Origin: Microstegium vimineum
Taxonomy: Eukaryota; Streptophyta; Magnoliopsida; Poales; Poaceae
Direction of reading: 5' to 3'
Length of the DNA: 64,000 nt
Assembly: GCA_022036555.1 (NCBI GenBank)
Contig: CM039124.1
Span: 57,797,527-57,861,526 of the forward strand
Shown: in pieces, positions 11,661 through 21,634 of the stretch
Position numbering within the stretch: the stretch's first letter is position 1
Layout: each line of letters opens with the position of its first letter
The notes under the pieces: generated by a model
What the model saw: only the letters and a program-made list of their open reading frames with translations
Told to the model about the DNA's origin: nothing
Databases searched by the model: none
Position numbers and translations under genes: made by a program

Positions 11661-13027
11661 GGACTCGGGGGCTCCCGCCCTCGAGCAAGGGGTCGATCCA
11701 CCCCCCTCGACCGATCCCCCCTCGAGCGGGGGAGAGGTCATGGAGATCAACGGGGTTGTCACAGCGCCAACCCCTCCGACAGATTGGCGCGCACCTTACC
11801 TCGAGTACCTGACACGGGGCGAACTCCCAGAAGACCGCACGGAAGCCCGTTGTGTAGCTCGACGCGCCAAAACCTACGTCTTGTACGGGGACGGCCGCGA
11901 GCTATATCAACGTAGCCCGTCGGGTGTACTTCAACGCTGCCTCACCCTCGAGGAGGGGAGGGCATTGCTGAAAGATCTACACTCGGGGGCTTGTGGCCAC
12001 CATGCGGCGCCGAGAACGCTGGTAGGAAGTGCCTTTCGACAGGGCTTCTACTGGCCGACGGCCGTCAATGACGCCATCAAACTCGTTCGATCCTGCAAGG
12101 GATGCCAATTCTACGCCAGGCAAACCCACCTACCCGCCCAAGCTCTTCAGATGATACCCATAACCTGGCCGTTCGCAGTATGGGGGCTCGACATGGTCGG
12201 CCCCCTGAAAAGAACCAAGGGTGGGCACACTCACCTTCTTGTGGCTATCGACAAGTTCTCGAAGTGGATCGAGGCTCGACCCATCGCCAACATCCAGTCT
12301 CGACAAGCCGTGCTATTCTTCACCGACATCATCCACCGCTTCGGGGTCCCCAACGTTATCATCACCGACAACGGCACGCAGTTCACCGGCCAAAAGTTCC
12401 TGGACTTCTGTGACCATCACCACATCAGGGTGAATTGGTCCGCAGTTGCCCACCCTCGAACTAACGGTCAGGTCGAGCGTGCCAATGGTATGGTTTTGCA
12501 GGGCCTCAAGCCAAGGATCTTCGATCGGCTGAACAGGCACGGCAGAAGATGGGTCGATGAGCTGCCCGCTGTGCTATGGAGTCTCCGAACGACACCAAGT
12601 CGAGCCACGGGGTTCTCTCCGTTCTTCTTGGTCTATGGGTCCGAGGGCCGTCCTCCCCACCGACCTCGAGTACGGGTCCCCTCGACTGAAAGCCTACAGC
12701 GAGCAAGCCAACACGGTAGCCCGAGAGGACTCCCTCGATCAGCTCGAGGAAGCCCGTGATATGGCCCTCTTCAAGTCGGCAAAGTACCAGCAGACGCTAC
12801 GGCGCTACCACGACAAAAACGTGCGCAAAAGGGACCTCAACGTCGGCGACCTCGTTCTGCGCCGTCGACAAAGCAACAAGGGGCGTCACAAGTTGACGCC
12901 ACCGTGGGAGGGACCCTTCATCGTGGCAGAAGTGCTGAAGCCCGGCACTTATAAGCTGAAGAACGAGAAGGGCGAGATCTTCACCAACGCGTGGAACATC
13001 GAACAACTACGTCGCTTCTATCCCTGA
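11661..13027 (+). pseudogene. pol: Integrase of element 1 (one frameshift)
   Basis: The zinc-binding HHCC region lies at about 11980-12115 (LHSGACGHHAAPRTL ... SCKGCQFYA). The catalytic core follows with the three acidic residues in GLDMVGP, ITDNGTQFTG and NGQVERANG. A frame change occurs near 12640, after the core, and the C-terminal part continues in another register (KYQQTLRRYHDKNV, then WEGPFIVAEVLKPGTYKL) to TGA at 13025-13027. The enzyme would join the DNA copy to the host genome. Apart from the single frameshift this is the best preserved part of pol. Confidence 0.88.
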
Positions 13028-13120
13028 GGCCTAAGGGCCTTGTACATTTTCGCATTTATGTACAAATCCTCGAATGAATAAAATGTTCTCGAAACACATT
13101 TCACATTCGTTCGTAGCTCA

Positions 13121-13835
13121 AAGGTAGCCTCGACTTTGCCCTGGGAAAGTCAAGCTACCCTCGGGGGCTGACATGGTGGCAACCCCCCCTAAGTCCCCGA
13201 AAAACTTGAACGTTTTTTCGAAACTTAGCTCTCCCACTCGACCATTGCCTCGAGTACGCTTCATAACTAAGTAAAGGCACCTCGAACTCCCTAAGGGTCG
13301 AGGGTGCCGTCGAGCCAGGGACTCACCCACGCCCCAGGGCTACGGTATCCCCGCTCGCCATCCCCCTTCCAGGGATACGAGCGTGCGTCGAATACTTAGT
13401 TCACAAGCGTCCACTCAGGCAAAGAAAAGCAGAGAGAGTTCGAGAAGTAGAAACAACGAGACGCACCCGTCTACAGCACTAAGGTAGCCTCGACTTTGCC
13501 TCAGCAAAGTCGAGCCTCCCTCGGGGGCTAACAGGGGGGGGCACCCCCCTCCTAAGTCTCCGAAAAACTCGAACGTTTTTCGAAACTCGGCTTTCCCTCT
13601 TGTTCTTTCCCTCGAGTACGCTCCATGACTAAGTAAAGGCGCCTCGAACTTCCTAAGGGTCGCGGGTGTCGTCGAGCCAGGGACTCACCTACGCCCCAGG
13701 GCTACGGTATCCCCGCTCGCTCCCCCCCTTCCAAGGATGCGAGCGTGCGTCGAACACTTAAGTCCATAAGCGTCGACTTAGGCAAAGAAAAGCAGGGAGA
13801 GCTCGAAAAACAAAAATAACTATGTGCATCTCGAT
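13121..13835 (+). repeat. Tandem duplication of about 360 bp between integrase and antisense gene
   Basis: Units start at 13121 and 13481, both with AAGGTAGCCTCGACTTTGCC. They share the same order of motifs (CCTCGGGGGCT, CCGAAAAACT, CTCGAGTACGCT, GGCTACGGTATCCCCGCTCG). The second unit fades near 13835. The stretch 13028-13120 is an AT-richer spacer. No protein is recognised. This may be the shared 3' region of the sense and antisense transcripts. Confidence 0.8.
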
Positions 13836-14058
13836 CAAAATGCATTATACACAAGAAGCCCTCGGGGGCTCGGCATTGTATCAGTACAAAAAGCCTAACT
13901 ATTACATGGACCTTCCTGTCCAGATATGGCTCGCAGGCCCGGGACTACACATCGAGGGGGTCGCTGTCCTCAAGAAGCAACGCAGGAAGTTGGGCATCAC
14001 CCGTTGGCCACATCAGAAGGCGAAAAGTCTGCAAAAACTCATCGACACCTTCCGAGGG

Positions 14059-17000
14059 CTACTCAGCGCCATCTCCGTCCGCCGAGGGGATCACCTCGGG
14101 CTCGAAGAGCTTCGCCAGCTCGCCTCCGGGCACCTCCGCGAGATCCATCAACTCCTGGCACCTCGCGTCGTTCTCTTCGTCGGTCAGCCTCGGGTCGGTG
14201 GCAAACCCGTCGACAACGAGGTTGAGGTCCACATTGTAGACCGAGTTGACGACCGCGAGGGCCCGCTTCACGCCCACATGCAGGGCGGCACGGACGTGCT
14301 CCGTCACCCCCTGCGTCATGGAGTAGAAGCGGCGCAGCAGGGAGTCACCTTGTGCGTCGCCCTCAACCTTCGGCTCCGGCTTGACCTCGCATTGAGGTGT
14401 TGATGACGTCCGCGAGCCTCGCAATGAGGTTTGCCTCAGTCCCGAGGAGGCCCTGAAGATTGTTCAGGTCCTCGTGGGCGCGGGCCTTATCCGTTGCAAG
14501 CTCTGCCAAAACAAGTACACAACACGGTCAAAACCCAAAGGAGTAGGAAGAGGGTCGAGGCAGGACAGATTCCGCAACACCCTCGAAACACTCACCTTGG
14601 GCATGCGCGTCCAGGGTGGCGTAGGCGTGCTCGGTCTCCTTGAGCTGGCGGCGGACGTCGACAAGATCGGAGGCCTGACCCCTGACCTTGGCCTCAAGGC
14701 CCTCGATGGTTTTGCTTGCGTCATCGAGGGCCCTCTTCTGGTTCATCGCCACCACGTCCAGGGAGGTCGCGCGGGTCCGAGCCTTCTCCTCCGAGGCGGC
14801 CAGCGTGTCGCGCTCGCGGGAGACGGTGTCGAGGTCTCCCCGGAGCCCTCGGATGCCCTCCGTCGCCCGGGCCAGCTCCTCCTTCAGCCGGGCGGCCTCC
14901 TCCTCGGCCTTGCGCTTGGCTTCGAGGGCAGCGTCCCGTTCCCGCCCGACCGTGACGGTCGACTGAAGGGCGATGTCGAGCCTCGTCTGCGCCGTCTTCA
15001 AGGCCGCCCAGGCTTCCTTCTACACGGCCTCGAAGCCGGCCCTCGCGTGGGCGACCTTCGATTCGGCATTCTCCCGGATGGCTGCCACCTCAGCCCTCAC
15101 GCGGGCGACCTCATACTCCGCCCTATCCAGCGAGGCGCGAAGGGTCGGGAGTTGCTCCTGCACCCGGAGGATGTACTGGGACTTGTCATAAGACCTCGCC
15201 CGCAGCGCTTGACGAGGATAAAAGGGAAGACCGTTAGCAAACAGCAATCATACAAAATCATACAATCCAAGTACAATCTAAGGGAGAGCGAAACCCACCT
15301 CCATCCCCTGGCGTATGTCCATGGCGGCGACCTCCGTGGCGCGGCGTACCGAGTGCTCAAACCAGGCCCGATACTCCTCGACGTGCTCCCACCGTCGGAG
15401 CTCGGCCTGGTCGTCGAGCGTGAGGAAGAGCCGCTCGGGGTCTTGAGGGTCCGCCAGCTCGAGAACCTCCTGGCCCCAGGCCACGCTGCGGGCGGCGATC
15501 CTCTCTTCGACCGCCCGCGTGATGTCCTGGCACATGGCGGCGGGACCCCCGCGCCGCTCGACCTCCTCTCGCCAAGCAGAGAGGGGGGGGGAAAACTCCT
15601 CCGCCTGTCCTCTCCCGTCCTCGGGGTCACCCTGCGAGGACGTCGACGGCCCCGCCGAGCCGTCGCCACCAGGCAAAGGTAACCCCGGCCAGTAGAACGG
15701 CCCTGCGCGGTGAAAGACTCAAAAAAATTAGCACCCAGCAATGCAAACCCACCGCGTCTCGAGTAAGTCGAAGTATGGCTTACCTCGAGACAACGGCCCC
15801 CCAGCCTCGAGGGGAGGTCGAGCCACCTCCGGTTCTGCCCGAGGGACCGCGAAGGTGGTCGTCTCCGCCGAGCCCACCAGCTCGGCCACCATCTCGTCCA
15901 CTTCGTCGGGGGTGGACTCCATCAGCATCCCGTCCTCCGCCGGCGCGGGTGTCGCCTCGGGCCGCTCGACCGGACCCCCCGCCTCGAGCTCCGGCGTCGT
16001 CAAAGGGCCCTCGGACGCGGCGGCAGTCATGCCCTCGTGCTCGAGTCGGAGTCGAGCCTCCAGCAAGGCTAGGCCCTCGGGCCACCGCCCCGGCGTTGGG
16101 TGAGCCGGAGCCTCCCCCTCGTTCACGGGGGCCTGGGACCCGACCACCTCCACCTCCTCGGCCGCAACCGCCATCGACAAAAGCCCCGCGCCCCCCGGGG
16201 CGACGGGCGCGACTCCTTCCGACGGCCGCGCAGGCGCTGCGACCACCGCTTCAGCGATCCCCGCTGTCTCGGTGGCCCTCGCGGGCGGGGCGGACGGGCC
16301 CGTCTCCTCTGCCAGTGGGGCGGATGCCAAGGCTCCCTGCGTCGTCCCCCGCTTCATCGCCTCCCGGGCCTTGGCTGCCTGTGCTGCCTCGAGGGTGAGC
16401 GTCGAAGGGGGCGGAGCAGCGGGACCGGCCTCGGCGGCCGCCCCGACGGCAGCCCCCACCTTCAATTTCTTGGCGGGGGCGAAGGACGTGTCTCCCTGCG
16501 GGCGCTTCGACGTGAAAAACAAACCCGTGCGCGACGATGAGCACAGGTCATTATCAACAAAGAGAAAAATATACGAACAACACCCTCGAAGGCGACTTAC
16601 CCCCTCGGGACCCGGCGTTTCTGCCCGGCGACCGTCGGGCTGGTCGAACTCTTGAACACCACCGCCTAGGGGGCGGGGGTCGAGGCGGCCCTAGGCACCG
16701 TCTCCTGGGTAGGGGCCGACGGCGCCACCGTCGTCCCCTTGCTGGTCTCCTCTTGCGCTGACGGGCCCGACGCCCGTGCGCTCGACGCGGCAGGCGCCGA
16801 GGGCTCGCTCGATCGACCCCCCGACGGGGATCGCGATGACTGCCCGTGCGTCTGCCGCGACACTTCTTCCCGAGAAGCCACGAGGCGCTCCCCCCGTGGC
16901 TCAGCTTCGACGGTAGTGGCCGACCTCGAGGTCGACCCCTCCCCTCCTCTGGTTCTGACGGCCACCTGTTCAGGCGCCGCCTGTTCCTCCTCGCTCCAGT

Positions 17001-18232
17001 TCACCTCCTCGTCCTCCTCGTCCTCCTCTTCCGAGGGCGATAACTCCTCAGGGAGACCCTCCCGCCTCTGTCGGGCCTGGCGTTGTTCCCTCACCTCTTT
17101 CTCCCGAGCCCTCTTAGTCGCGGCCTCCTTGGCTTTGTCCTTGTCCGCCTTCTGCTTCTCCGCCTGGAGGCGCCTCGCCTGCTTCCCGGCCTGGTCCTCC
17201 TTCACCGGCGGGGGCGAGGGCCGGAAGGAGACGTTCCCCTGCGGAACGCGAGGCAGTCAGAACGCAGGCAAAAGAGACGGAAAGGGCGAACACGAGGACT
17301 CTAACAAGAAGAGAGGACCTTACCAGCTCGAAGAAGCCCTCGTCCGGTTTCATGGGGATCTTCGTGACGTTCTTGACGGGGAACGAGCCCGCGAAGAAGC
17401 AACGGACGCGGCGTACCACCCTATCCGGGGCCAGTTCGTCTTCGGTGAGGCGACAGCCCGAGAGGTCGAACCCCGGACCCATCTCGTCGATGCAGAGGGG
17501 TTGGGCCATCAGTGGCACGACCCGCCGCCGGTGGAACGCCGACGCGGCGATCTCCGCCGTGAGTCCCTCCTCCTTTAGACGCCTGACCGCGTCCAGCAGG
17601 TTGTTGATGCGGTGCTGCTTGCTCGTCACGACGCCGTACCTCCAGCGGTCTGGCTGCGCGTCGATCGTCCTCCCGGTGTACACCAGGAACAGGTTGTCGT
17701 CGTTCCGCAGGTAGAACCACCCAGAGTGCCATCCGGAGTGGCTCGACGACAACTTCCCCGGGATCCAGCACTCCGTCCTCTTGACGGAGATGCAGCAACA
17801 CCCGGCCCTGACCATCCTGCGGGTACCCTTGCCGACCGATGCATGGAAGATGTCCGCCTTGAAGAGGTGGAGCCACAACTCCCAGTGGGGCTCCATCCCG
17901 AGGTAGCCTTCGCACGCCGCGGCGAAGACCCCCGCCTGGCAGACGCCATTGGGGGTCAGGTGTTGGAGCTCCACGCCGTAGTGATGGAGAAGTGCGCGCA
18001 GAAAGCAGCTGGGCGGGGCGCCTAGTCCCGCCTGGTGGAAGATCTCGAAGCTCACTACGTACCCCTCCGGCGGGTTGGGCTCGGCATGGTCCGGCGATGG
18101 CAGCACCCACTCCGGTCGCTCCGCCGAGGTGACAGGCCGGAGGAGGCCGCTCACCACCAAGCCCATCAGGCGCGAGGCGGTCACCGATGACGCGGGCCAG
18201 TCATCGGGGCCGACGAGGCTAAACTTGGCCAT
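14059..18232 (-). CDS. Antisense gene of element 1, 'putative gypsy type transposon' family (PF04195 type)
   Basis: Exon 1 runs 18232-17324 (303 codons, uninterrupted) and ends at a GTAAGG donor. It contains the conserved N-terminal domain (GLLRPVTSAERPEWV, EPNPPEGYVVSFE, GVELQHLTPNGV, SGWHSGWFYLRNDDNLF). The intron is 17323-17239 and exon 2 starts at 17238 with a charged linker (KEAATKRAREKEVREQRQA, then an E/D run). Exon 4 starts near 16495 with an NLS-like PAKKLKV and is A/P/E rich. Exon 5 (about 15707-15300) holds LTLDDQAELRRWEHVEEYRAW. Later exons (15200-14530) form a long coiled coil, and the end near 14059 is acidic. In-frame TAG codons stand at 16666-16668 and 15020-15022, and there may be a frame change near 14420. 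Such antisense genes are known in Tat elements; their function is not established. Confidence 0.75.
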
Positions 18233-18430
18233 GGGATCGAGGATGATGGTGCGCTCGGGCTCAGGGGCGCAAGGTACGTTCCCTATCTCCCTTCTCTTTC
18301 TCTCTCTAGCTTGCGCAGAGTTCCGGCTCGCGGGACGCCTAAGGCAATGGCGGGGAGAAGGAGGCAGGGAAGACGAAGGCGAGGAGGCAAGGAAGGCAAG
18401 TGTGCGGAAAGAACACCCGACTCCTCACCT

Positions 18431-18444
18431 TCGCTACTTATACG
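18431..18444 (-). promoter_or_regulatory. Probable TATA box of the antisense gene, element 1
   Basis: CGTATAAGTAGCG on the minus strand, about 200 bp before the antisense ATG at 18232. The other two copies have TATAAATA at nearly the same distance (46687-46694 before ATG 46868; 58279-58286 before ATG 58460). The shared spacing supports a dedicated antisense promoter. No transcript evidence is available here. Confidence 0.55.
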
Positions 18445-18660
18445 CGGGAGGCCAACGGACGAATCTGACGAAACAGGCAAGAGAATCTTTGCATTTAATG
18501 CATCTGTACTCCCCTTCCTCGTATTCCTCCTGGATAAGGCGTTCCGTCCCATCGTCGGGCTCCGCACCGCACTCCGCCCTGCAACCGCCACTGTTGCGCT
18601 GAACGGACATCGCCTAAAAAGGCGCGCGGCCGGAAGCGTTATCTTCGGAGGTAAGGAATC

Positions 18661-19260
18661 TTGAGGCAGCAAGAGCTGGCCCTCGAAAGAGGGTTCGACA
18701 GCTACCCTCGAGTATCCGAGGGCAGAAATGACCTCGGGTTAGGACTTTGGTCCACCCCCAAAAATCTCGAGGGGACAAAGGCCGGCTCACGAACGGGCTC
18801 GATAGCCCCCCTCGAGTACCCGAGGTCGGAGGAGACCTCGGGTCGTCGACCCCAGTTCACTCCATAGCCTCGAAGGGACAAAGGCTGGCCCCTTCGTGGG
18901 GTTCGACAGCCTCCCTCGAGCGCTCCAGCCCGAGGGGCAAAGAACACACGTATGTCCCCAAGTTCAATATAATTACCCATTCTTCCCCCTCGGCGTTCCA
19001 CAAGGCAGAACTCCTCCTGAGGATAGAGTCGGATGACGAACCATCCGTCAAATCTTGAGGGAGCGAAGGCTGGCCCTTACATAGGGTTCGACAGCCGCCC
19101 TCGAGTACCTGAGGTCAGGAAGGACGCATGGTTAACGGACTCCGGTCCACCCCCAAATCTTGAGGGAGCGAAGGCTGGCTCCACGAACGGAGTTCGACAG
19201 CCGCCCTCGAGTACGCGAGTCAGGGATGTCCCGGGGAGGCCAGGCGCGTGCCCCTAGCTC
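18661..19260 (+). repeat. Minisatellite upstream of the antisense gene, element 1
   Basis: About five imperfect units share TCGAGGGA.CAAAGGCTGGC, then GGGTTCGACAGCC.CCCTCGAGTAC, then GAGG. Another unit stands near 19770-19825. Related units occur at the matching place in elements 2 (46270-46450) and 3 (57860-58030). The rest of 18233-20124 holds no recognisable gene. Confidence 0.75.
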
Positions 19261-19910
19261 GAGAACGAACTCTCGAGGCTCCCTGGGACGTATCCGAGGC
19301 ATAACCTAGGAATACCTAAGGATCCCTCCGTTGGGAGGCATCGAGCCACAAACTCCTATCGAATGGGGTTGGCACCTTGGTAATCCACATGGTCGTGCTT
19401 AGTAAGCCGTACGGCTTACTTAAAAATGAGAACGCCTCCGGGCCACTAGTCGACCCCTATCGAATGGGGCATGTGTTCTCACTCGGATTTTTACCCGTAC
19501 TGGGCACCATTTCTAATGGACTCATGCCCGAGAACAGCTCACCGAGGACTTCGGGCTCGTCCTAACGAGGATAGCACGATGCTCTTCACCCCACAATCCG
19601 AACGCAAGGATCCGTGGGAAGGACGCTATGAGGTAGTGAAGGCCTAGCCATTCGAGGGCTCGAGGGCCCGACTACGCACGGCACCCCTCGACGAAAGAGG
19701 GTCGAAAAACTCGTGACCTGGCAGACAGATTCGACCTCTCGGGCGGGGCGCTCTGACTCCAGTTGTGCTCGAGGGAGCGAAGGCTGGCCCTCGGTAGGGT
19801 TCGACAGCCGCCCTCGAACACTTCTCTTTTCAGGGAAAGGGATGGAATCGATCCCTCGACAGGGTGCCACGCCTCCAGGTATCCTTAAAAAACCCCTCGA
19901 TACAACATAT

Positions 19911-20124
19911 TATAGCCCCCAAAGGAGTTCTTAATCACTCCTCTGGGGCCTTGGGGGCTACCCCCGCGGGGTGCGCTCGCGCGCACCCCACGGAGAATCG
20001 AACCTCTCACTAACCCTACATGCCAAGGACAAAACCTCCGGGTAATCCTTACTCCCGCCGAGAAAACGTGTATCATAGCCCCCAGAGGAGTTCTAAATCA
20101 CTCCTCTGGGGCCTCGGGGGCTAC
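19911..20124 (+). promoter_or_regulatory. Duplicated hairpin and polypurine tract before the 3' LTR
   Basis: The block AGCCCCCAGAGGAGT...ACTCCTCTGGGGCC.CGGGGGCTAC appears twice (about 19913-19965 and 20077-20124). Each can form a stem from CCCCAGAGGAGT and ACTCCTCTGGGG. The second copy ends exactly at the 3' LTR, so GCCTCGGGGGCTAC is the likely polypurine tract that primes plus-strand DNA. Between them a stem GGGGTGCGC/GCGCACCCC is centred near 19979. Confidence 0.65.
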
Positions 20125-21512
20125 TGTCGGGTACGAAGGTAAGGGGTACCCTAAACCCTTCGATAAATTAACGCTAAACATAGCAACTATTTTTAAGGCA
20201 GGGACCAGCCCACTACTCAGTAAGGTACGACCCATCGCTCGAGGGCCCCCTCTACGCCAGCTGTGGCGACAAGTTACGGGTTGGCCCACCTCGACGCCGA
20301 ATGGCGGACGAGGGGTCGTTCGAACGACCCCTCGGCCCCCACCTCGACGATAAATGACGGACCGAGGGGGCGAGCGAACGACCCCCCGGCTCCTACCTCG
20401 ACGATAAATGACGGACCGAGGGGGCGAGCGAACGACCCCTCGGCCCCCACCTCGACGAACGAAGGACGGACGAGGGGTCGAACGAACGACCCCCCGACCT
20501 CTACCCCGACCTCTACCCCGACCTCTACCTCGACCTCTCTGACCCCGTCTCTGCTCCGACCCTACCTCGACGATGAGCGACGGACCAGGGGTCGAACGGA
20601 CGACCCCCGGACGAGAGGCTCGATTAACCCAACTGCTCCCGGCATGGGTTAAAGTGAAACCACCTAACGACATGGGCGCCCGCGTCCGCTGTCAAATCCG
20701 CCAACTCCCCATCAAGTCCCCGATTCCTGTCAACTGTGCCGCCACTGTCGCCACTACGCAAGTACGGACTCCAGCAGTACCCCTCGGAAAGTGAACAGTG
20801 CGGCCCTCGACGACGACTTCGGGAGTGCGACAGAGCCACGCGGGGCTCGACCCCCCCCCCCCCCTCGACCGAAGGGCTCGACCCCTTTCTCCAACAACTC
20901 CAGTATGGGGGCCGTCCCATCCGCCCCGTCCCGCTTCAGCCGTGGAATTCGTGCCCGTCTGCGGACGCTGTGCCGCAGCGACTTCTACTGCCGCCACGAC
21001 CGGTGACGCCAGAAGGACGGGAAGACCATGCCAGCACAGTGAACGTCGTCCCTTCGCCAACACTGTGTCGAGACACACGCCACCCATACCGCCACAGTTA
21101 GGGTCCTGTACCCTCGGATCTCCCCTTGGTCTATAAAAGGGGACGCCGAGGTAGAATAAAGCGGGATCCTGAAATCTCCGAGACTTCAGTTCAGACTCTC
21201 ACACTACACGCATACACACCCCGCCACTCGATCGACCCCTCGGGTGGCAAACCCGCAGCCTAGGGCAAACCCGCTAGCCTTAGACCGCAGCTCACTCTGA
21301 GCAACCCCGTGTAACACAGCTTGTACCCCCCCTGTACGAGCACGTTTTGGGTGCGAGATAATACAAGTCATCCTCCCCCGCTGGACGTAGGGCCTTCTTT
21401 GCCCGAACCAGGATAAACCTTGTGTCCATCTTGCATCACGTCTGAGAGAGGGAGCACGCGATATACAAATTTACTCGTTGGTGGTCTTGACCCCCGGGTC
21501 ATAACACCGACA
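20125..21512 (+). repeat. 3' LTR of element 1
   Basis: 1388 bp. TATA box 21132-21138 and AATAAA 21155-21160. It is longer than the 5' LTR mainly because of two 54-bp units starting at 20341 and 20395 (ACCTCGACGATAAATGACGG...), absent from the 5' copy. Confidence 0.93.
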
Positions 21513-21634
21513 ATAACCTACCTCACTAACCATTTAGTGTCTTTATATTTGTACTCTAGTATAATCTATTTTAAAGAGTAACAAAATCACTAAATTTGAC
21601 TAGTCTTTTTAGCTAATCTCTTGTAATGCTCTAA

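Larger units (their letters stand above)
1504..21512 (+). mobile_element. Tat-lineage Ty3/gypsy LTR retrotransposon (element 1), complete ends, decayed coding
   Basis: The LTRs at 1504-2766 and 20125-21512 begin TGTCGGGTAC and end ACCGACA, and the element is flanked by a perfect 5-bp duplication ATAAC (1499-1503, 21513-21517). Order on the plus strand: LTR, primer-binding site, gag, protease, reverse transcriptase, RNase H, a second RNase H, integrase, a 360-bp tandem duplication, an antisense gene (14059-18232), minisatellite, polypurine tract, LTR. The second RNase H and the large antisense gene between integrase and 3' LTR are typical of the Tat lineage (RIRE2, Grande and relatives). A solo LTR of another family interrupts it at 7648-11400; without that it is about 16.2 kb. 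Several stops and frameshifts in gag-pol show it is no longer autonomous. Confidence 0.92.
1357..21631. mobile_element. Tourist-like MITE split by a Tat LTR retrotransposon
   Basis: The two halves are 1357-1503 and 21518-21631, about 261 bp when the insertion is removed. The outer ends are imperfect inverted repeats: GAGCATTTTCAAGATACTAG on the left, and the complement of the right end reads GAGCATTACAAGAGATTAGC. Both outer ends are flanked by TAA (1354-1356 and 21632-21634), the target duplication of PIF/Harbinger (Tourist) elements. There is no coding capacity. The MITE is older than the retrotransposon inside it. The superfamily call rests on target-site length and sequence plus small size. 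Confidence 0.75.

Noticed and set aside
14474..15682. 402-residue plus-strand open frame
   Set aside because: It is the mirror of the GC-rich antisense coding exons; the minus strand has the conserved motifs shared with two other copies.
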